The notes under the pieces: model-generated
Told to the model about the DNA's origin: nothing
Seen by the model: the letters and a program-made list of their open reading frames with translations, nothing else
The model's database searches: none
Source: a virus
Virus record (IMG/VR): IMGVR_UViG_3300045918_000165
Location: 1-38,317 of that record
Reading direction: 5' to 3' (one strand)
Length of the DNA: 38,317 nucleotides
Position numbers and translations under genes: made by a program
Shown here: positions 36,824 through 38,317 of the stretch, one piece after another
Position numbering within the stretch: position 1 is the stretch's first letter
Layout of the letters: every line of letters starts with the position of its first letter

Positions 36824-36852
36824 TTGACGAAAGAGCGGAAACGCAGCATAGT
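36824..36852 (+). promoter_or_regulatory. Promoter for a leaderless ribbon-helix-helix transcript
   Basis: TTGACG (36824-36829), exactly 17 bases, then CATAGT (36847-36852). Transcription would start about 36859, at the ATG of the regulator itself, with no usable Shine-Dalgarno beyond a CGGGG next to the start. GCATAG (36846-36851) of the shared motif overlaps the -10, so this promoter may be repressed by the same protein. Confidence 0.5.
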
Positions 36853-36858
36853 CCGGGG

Positions 36859-37068
36859 ATGGAAAACACACGCACCCAAAATCCGTCGCTGGATATCCGC
36901 CCCAGCCCTGAGCTTTCCTCTGCGATTGAGGAATGGCGGCGCAAGCTACCCAACATCCCCGGACGGGCTAAAGCGGCCCGGCTGCTGATTTGGAAGGGTC
37001 TGGAATGCTATGCCGAACCGTATGCACAACCCCTGCCACAACCGGAGGACAAGCCCGATGCCGGATGA
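36859..37068 (+). CDS. Ribbon-helix-helix DNA-binding regulator (69 aa)
   Basis: ATG 36859 is chosen over ATG 36805, which would lie upstream of the promoter. After a short N-arm, SLDIRPSPELSSAIEEWRRK forms the ribbon strand and first helix, then a turn (NIPGRAKAARLLIWKGLECY) the second helix with the GxA/R positions of MetJ/Arc/CopG-type repressors. The C-terminus is Pro/Gln-rich. Arc-like dimers bind operators with the ribbon. It may be this phage's second switch repressor. Confidence 0.7.
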   Translation: MENTRTQNPSLDIRPSPELSSAIEEWRRKLPNIPGRAKAARLLIWKGLECYAEPYAQPLPQPEDKPDAG

Positions 37069-37210
37069 ACTGGACCGTCTCCGCGCCGACAATGCCCGCC
37101 TCCGCGCTGGCATCGGCGTATTGCCACTGAGGATGTGCAGGCGCCTGATCCGACGCATCGCCCGAAGCTTGATGGATTGCCGCGCTTCTGCCGTCATGGC
37201 GAGTGGCTGA
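37058..37210 (+). CDS. Small protein, probably continued in another frame
   Basis: ATG 37058 overlaps the end of the RHH gene. The first 19 residues (PDELDRLRADNARLRAGIG) are coiled-coil-like and convincing. After about 37115 this frame becomes Arg-rich and shadow-like, while the -1 frame reads HRPKLDGLPRFCRHGEWLTD, then GCMACVDDALLALLDGTVAP, to a TAG at 37291-37293 with a CxH...CxxC zinc-like pattern. A frameshift, either programmed, a natural mutation or an assembly error, would make one 78-aa protein. Confidence 0.45.
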   Translation: MPDELDRLRADNARLRAGIGVLPLRMCRRLIRRIARSLMDCRASAVMASG

Positions 37211-37299
37211 CTGACGGATGCATGGCCTGCGTTGATGACGCGCTCCTGGCCCTTCTCGACGGCACCGTTGCCCCGCCGGGCGGGACCGGGTAGGATCAG

Positions 37300-37313
37300 G
37301 TGTCACGTGACAC
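37300..37313. promoter_or_regulatory. 14-base perfect palindrome GTGTCACGTGACAC
   Basis: The sequence equals its own reverse complement over 14 bases. It stands 7 bases after the TAG at 37291-37293 and forms the GTG start of the ORF 37300-37506 if that is translated. Perfect palindromes of this length are typical repressor sites, but could also be a coding coincidence. Confidence 0.45.
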
Positions 37314-37506
37314 GGTGAATCTCCAGGCCGTGCCCGATCAAGGTATCGAGGTAGGTTCAGTCGCGCCTTCTTCTCCGCTGCCGGATCGTGGATTTGCAGG
37401 GACTTGGAGTCCTGCCGTGACAACCTTTTCCAAAATGGAAACAGTTCAATTGGTGCCTCTGGACCGTCACGGGATTTCCCGTAACGGAACAAATACAGTA
37501 GGATAG
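37300..37506 (+). CDS. Uncertain 68-aa ORF in the right-hand regulatory gap
   Basis: GTG 37300 opens a frame of 68 residues (SRDTVNLQAVPDQGIEVGSV, later FSKMETVQLVPLDRHGISRN) with near-normal codon use, but the start lies in the palindrome and no clear ribosome site precedes. After its TAG the +1 frame continues open (SLAWRLFRLPSWVWKAHDTG...) to about 37655, so a frameshifted longer gene is possible. No family recognised; may be non-coding. The stretch 37507-37653 has no other gene call. Confidence 0.3.
   Translation: MSRDTVNLQAVPDQGIEVGSVAPSSPLPDRGFAGTWSPAVTTFSKMETVQLVPLDRHGISRNGTNTVG
37400..37412. repeat. Short inverted repeat GGACT-TGG-AGTCC
   Basis: A five-base-arm perfect hairpin with a three-base loop (37400-37404 and 37408-37412), in the same gap as the 14-base palindrome. 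No U tract. Another IR, ACGGG-ATTT-CCCGT, lies near 37469-37482. They may be operator half-sites or structured leader RNA. Confidence 0.3.
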
Positions 37507-37653
37507 TCTGGCTTGGAGGCTGTTCCGCCTGCCGTCGTGGGTTTGGAAGGCTCACGATACGGGGCCGCTGGGCAACTGGCGGCCTCAGTCGCGACTGGGG
37601 CTAATGCTCAGAAATCATGCATCAAATGGTGCAGCAAAATGGGACATCACCGT

Positions 37654-37860
37654 CTACGGGCCGCGATCAGCGCCACGGCGGTCTATGATTTCCACTATGA
37701 ACCACGACGCCAATGCCGCGACCACCACCACACCCAGCCCCACCGCCAATCCCCAGACGTGCAGATAGCGCCATAGCTCCCACGTGAACGCCACGATCGT
37801 CAGCAGACAGAGTGCCGCCGCAACGGCCAAAATACCCGCGTTCAGCCGAATCACGTTCAT
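37654..37860 (-). CDS. Two-TM small membrane protein (68 aa)
   Basis: ATG 37860 overlaps the previous stop (ATGA). TM1 is ILAVAAALCLLTIVAFTWEL, TM2 is LAVGLGVVVVAALASWFIVE, with a basic end (IIDRRGADRGP). Last gene of the leftward join operon. Similar two-TM microproteins are often phage exclusion or holin proteins; no family recognised. Confidence 0.62.
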   Translation of the reverse strand: MNVIRLNAGILAVAAALCLLTIVAFTWELWRYLHVWGLAVGLGVVVVAALASWFIVEIIDRRGADRGP

Positions 37861-38231
37861 ATCCTAATCCTCCACATTGCCACGGCGGCGGCCCCCAGCA
37901 CGGCCAGCGTGCCCGGCTCGGGGGTGTCTACCGGGGCTACTATCCCAAGTTCCGGCCCTACTTGGGGTAGTCGGTCGTCAAATTGGGGCAGGAGCCGCGG
38001 CACCGAACCCGGCCACGGCGGCACCCACGGCACGGTTGCCCCAGGCCAGGGCCGGACCAGATCGGGCGGCGGCGCCTCTGTCGGCAACGGCGGCAGGGTG
38101 GTGATGACGATGCCAACGCTCCAGCACACGATGCGCGCGGCCCTTCTGGCGGCTACCTGGGCGGCGCCGTAGCCAATCCACCGGCCACCTGGCACCCAGC
38201 GCGCGGCGCGGGTCAGGCAGCGGATCACCAT
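37857..38231 (-). CDS. Proline-rich protein with PEP-CTERM-like sorting tail
   Basis: 124 aa from ATG 38231, overlapping the stop of the join gene by 7 bases. The N-terminus is basic then hydrophobic (RRAARIVCWSVGIVITTLPP), possibly a membrane anchor or signal. The middle is very Pro/Trp-rich. The last 24 residues (DTPEPGTLAVLGAAAVAMWR, then IRI) follow the PEP-CTERM plan: PEP at 104-106, a hydrophobic helix and a basic end, which exosortase recognises. The final basic cluster is short. In a phage this is unusual; hijack of host sorting or chance are both possible. Confidence 0.55.
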   Translation of the reverse strand: MVIRCLTRAARWVPGGRWIGYGAAQVAARRAARIVCWSVGIVITTLPPLPTEAPPPDLVRPWPGATVPWVPPWPGSVPRLLPQFDDRLPQVGPELGIVAPVDTPEPGTLAVLGAAAVAMWRIRI

Positions 38232-38317
38232 GCCGTCGTTGCTTCCATGAAGTCGGTCCAGATCCGGTCGAGCGCGTCACGGCGGACGTAGGCAACGGGA
38301 GCGTCGAGACCGTCCCG
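38225..38317 (-). CDS. C-terminal part of the protein across the window join
   Basis: From 38317 the minus strand is open for 30 codons (RDGLDAPVAYVRRDALDRIW, then TDFMEATTAW) to TGA 38227-38225. It is exactly in frame with the 34 codons at 102-1, forming a 64-aa protein if the ends are joined. The stop overlaps the start of the PEP-CTERM-like gene (ATGGTGA), as in a normal operon. No family recognised. Confidence 0.7.
   Translation of the reverse strand, partial: RDGLDAPVAYVRRDALDRIWTDFMEATTAW

Noticed and set aside
36968-37555. 195-aa minus ORF
   Set aside because: Antisense to the RHH gene and without a ribosome site; arginine/proline-rich.
1-38317. CRISPR array or insertion sequence
   Set aside because: No regularly spaced repeats of 20-40 bases and no transposase or terminal inverted repeats were seen.

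Overview
The window reads as one complete, tightly packed, tailed-phage genome of about 38 kb and not as a chromosome fragment. The genes overlap mostly by ATGA or GTGA, there are no rRNA, tRNA or host metabolic genes, and the two ends join: a minus-strand ORF that starts at base 102 runs off the left edge in exactly the frame in which an ORF at 38317-38225 enters from the right. The window is therefore probably a circular (circularly permuted or circularised) assembly opened inside a 64-codon gene. The virion genes follow the P22-like podovirus plan: portal, scaffold, P22-type coat, gp4-like tail accessory factor, gp10-like stabilisation protein, ejection proteins with a lytic transglycosylase, then fibres. 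High G+C and a GTA-type holin motif suggest a Gram-negative, probably alphaproteobacterial host; this is inference.

Layout. (1) 100-7180, plus strand, early genes: two small helix-turn-helix regulators, a SANT/Myb-like protein, a C5-cytosine and two adenine DNA methyltransferases, a RusA-like resolvase, a replication initiator (winged helix plus DnaT-like C-terminus) and a T7 gp4-like primase-helicase. I see no DNA polymerase and no integrase. (2) 7411-9351, minus strand: nine very small overlapping ORFs, several under 60 codons. (3) 9350-10470: a control region with clustered GCATA/TATGC motifs, two small plus genes separated by a UUCG hairpin, and one minus gene. (4) 10473-33022, plus strand: packaging (small and large terminase), portal, scaffold, coat, tail, a sulfotransferase-GNAT fusion, ejection proteins and fibres. 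One opposite-strand membrane protein lies inside at 27827-28048. (5) 33019-35123: a run of small membrane or exported proteins (holin-like, spanin-like, DUF3309-like) with no recognisable endolysin, closed by a good intrinsic terminator. (6) 35124-36589, minus: five small genes, one visibly A+T-richer than its surroundings. (7) 36859-37506, plus: a ribbon-helix-helix regulator and uncertain small ORFs. (8) 37654-38317 plus 1-102, minus: a two-TM protein, a protein with a PEP-CTERM-like tail, and the gene across the join.

How it fits together. The HTH and RHH regulators are probably made from leaderless transcripts, and control regions share GCATA motifs, which suggests a small repressor circuit. 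The methyltransferases probably protect against host restriction. Replication would rely on host polymerase with phage initiator and helicase-primase. Headful packaging is expected from the P22-like head. The most unusual items are the sulfotransferase-GNAT fusion in the tail module, the paired RNA-like leaders before the scaffold and coat genes (both starting with TTG), the SGNH-hydrolase fibre with a signal peptide, the phage-borne PEP-CTERM-like tail, and a lysis region without an endolysin.
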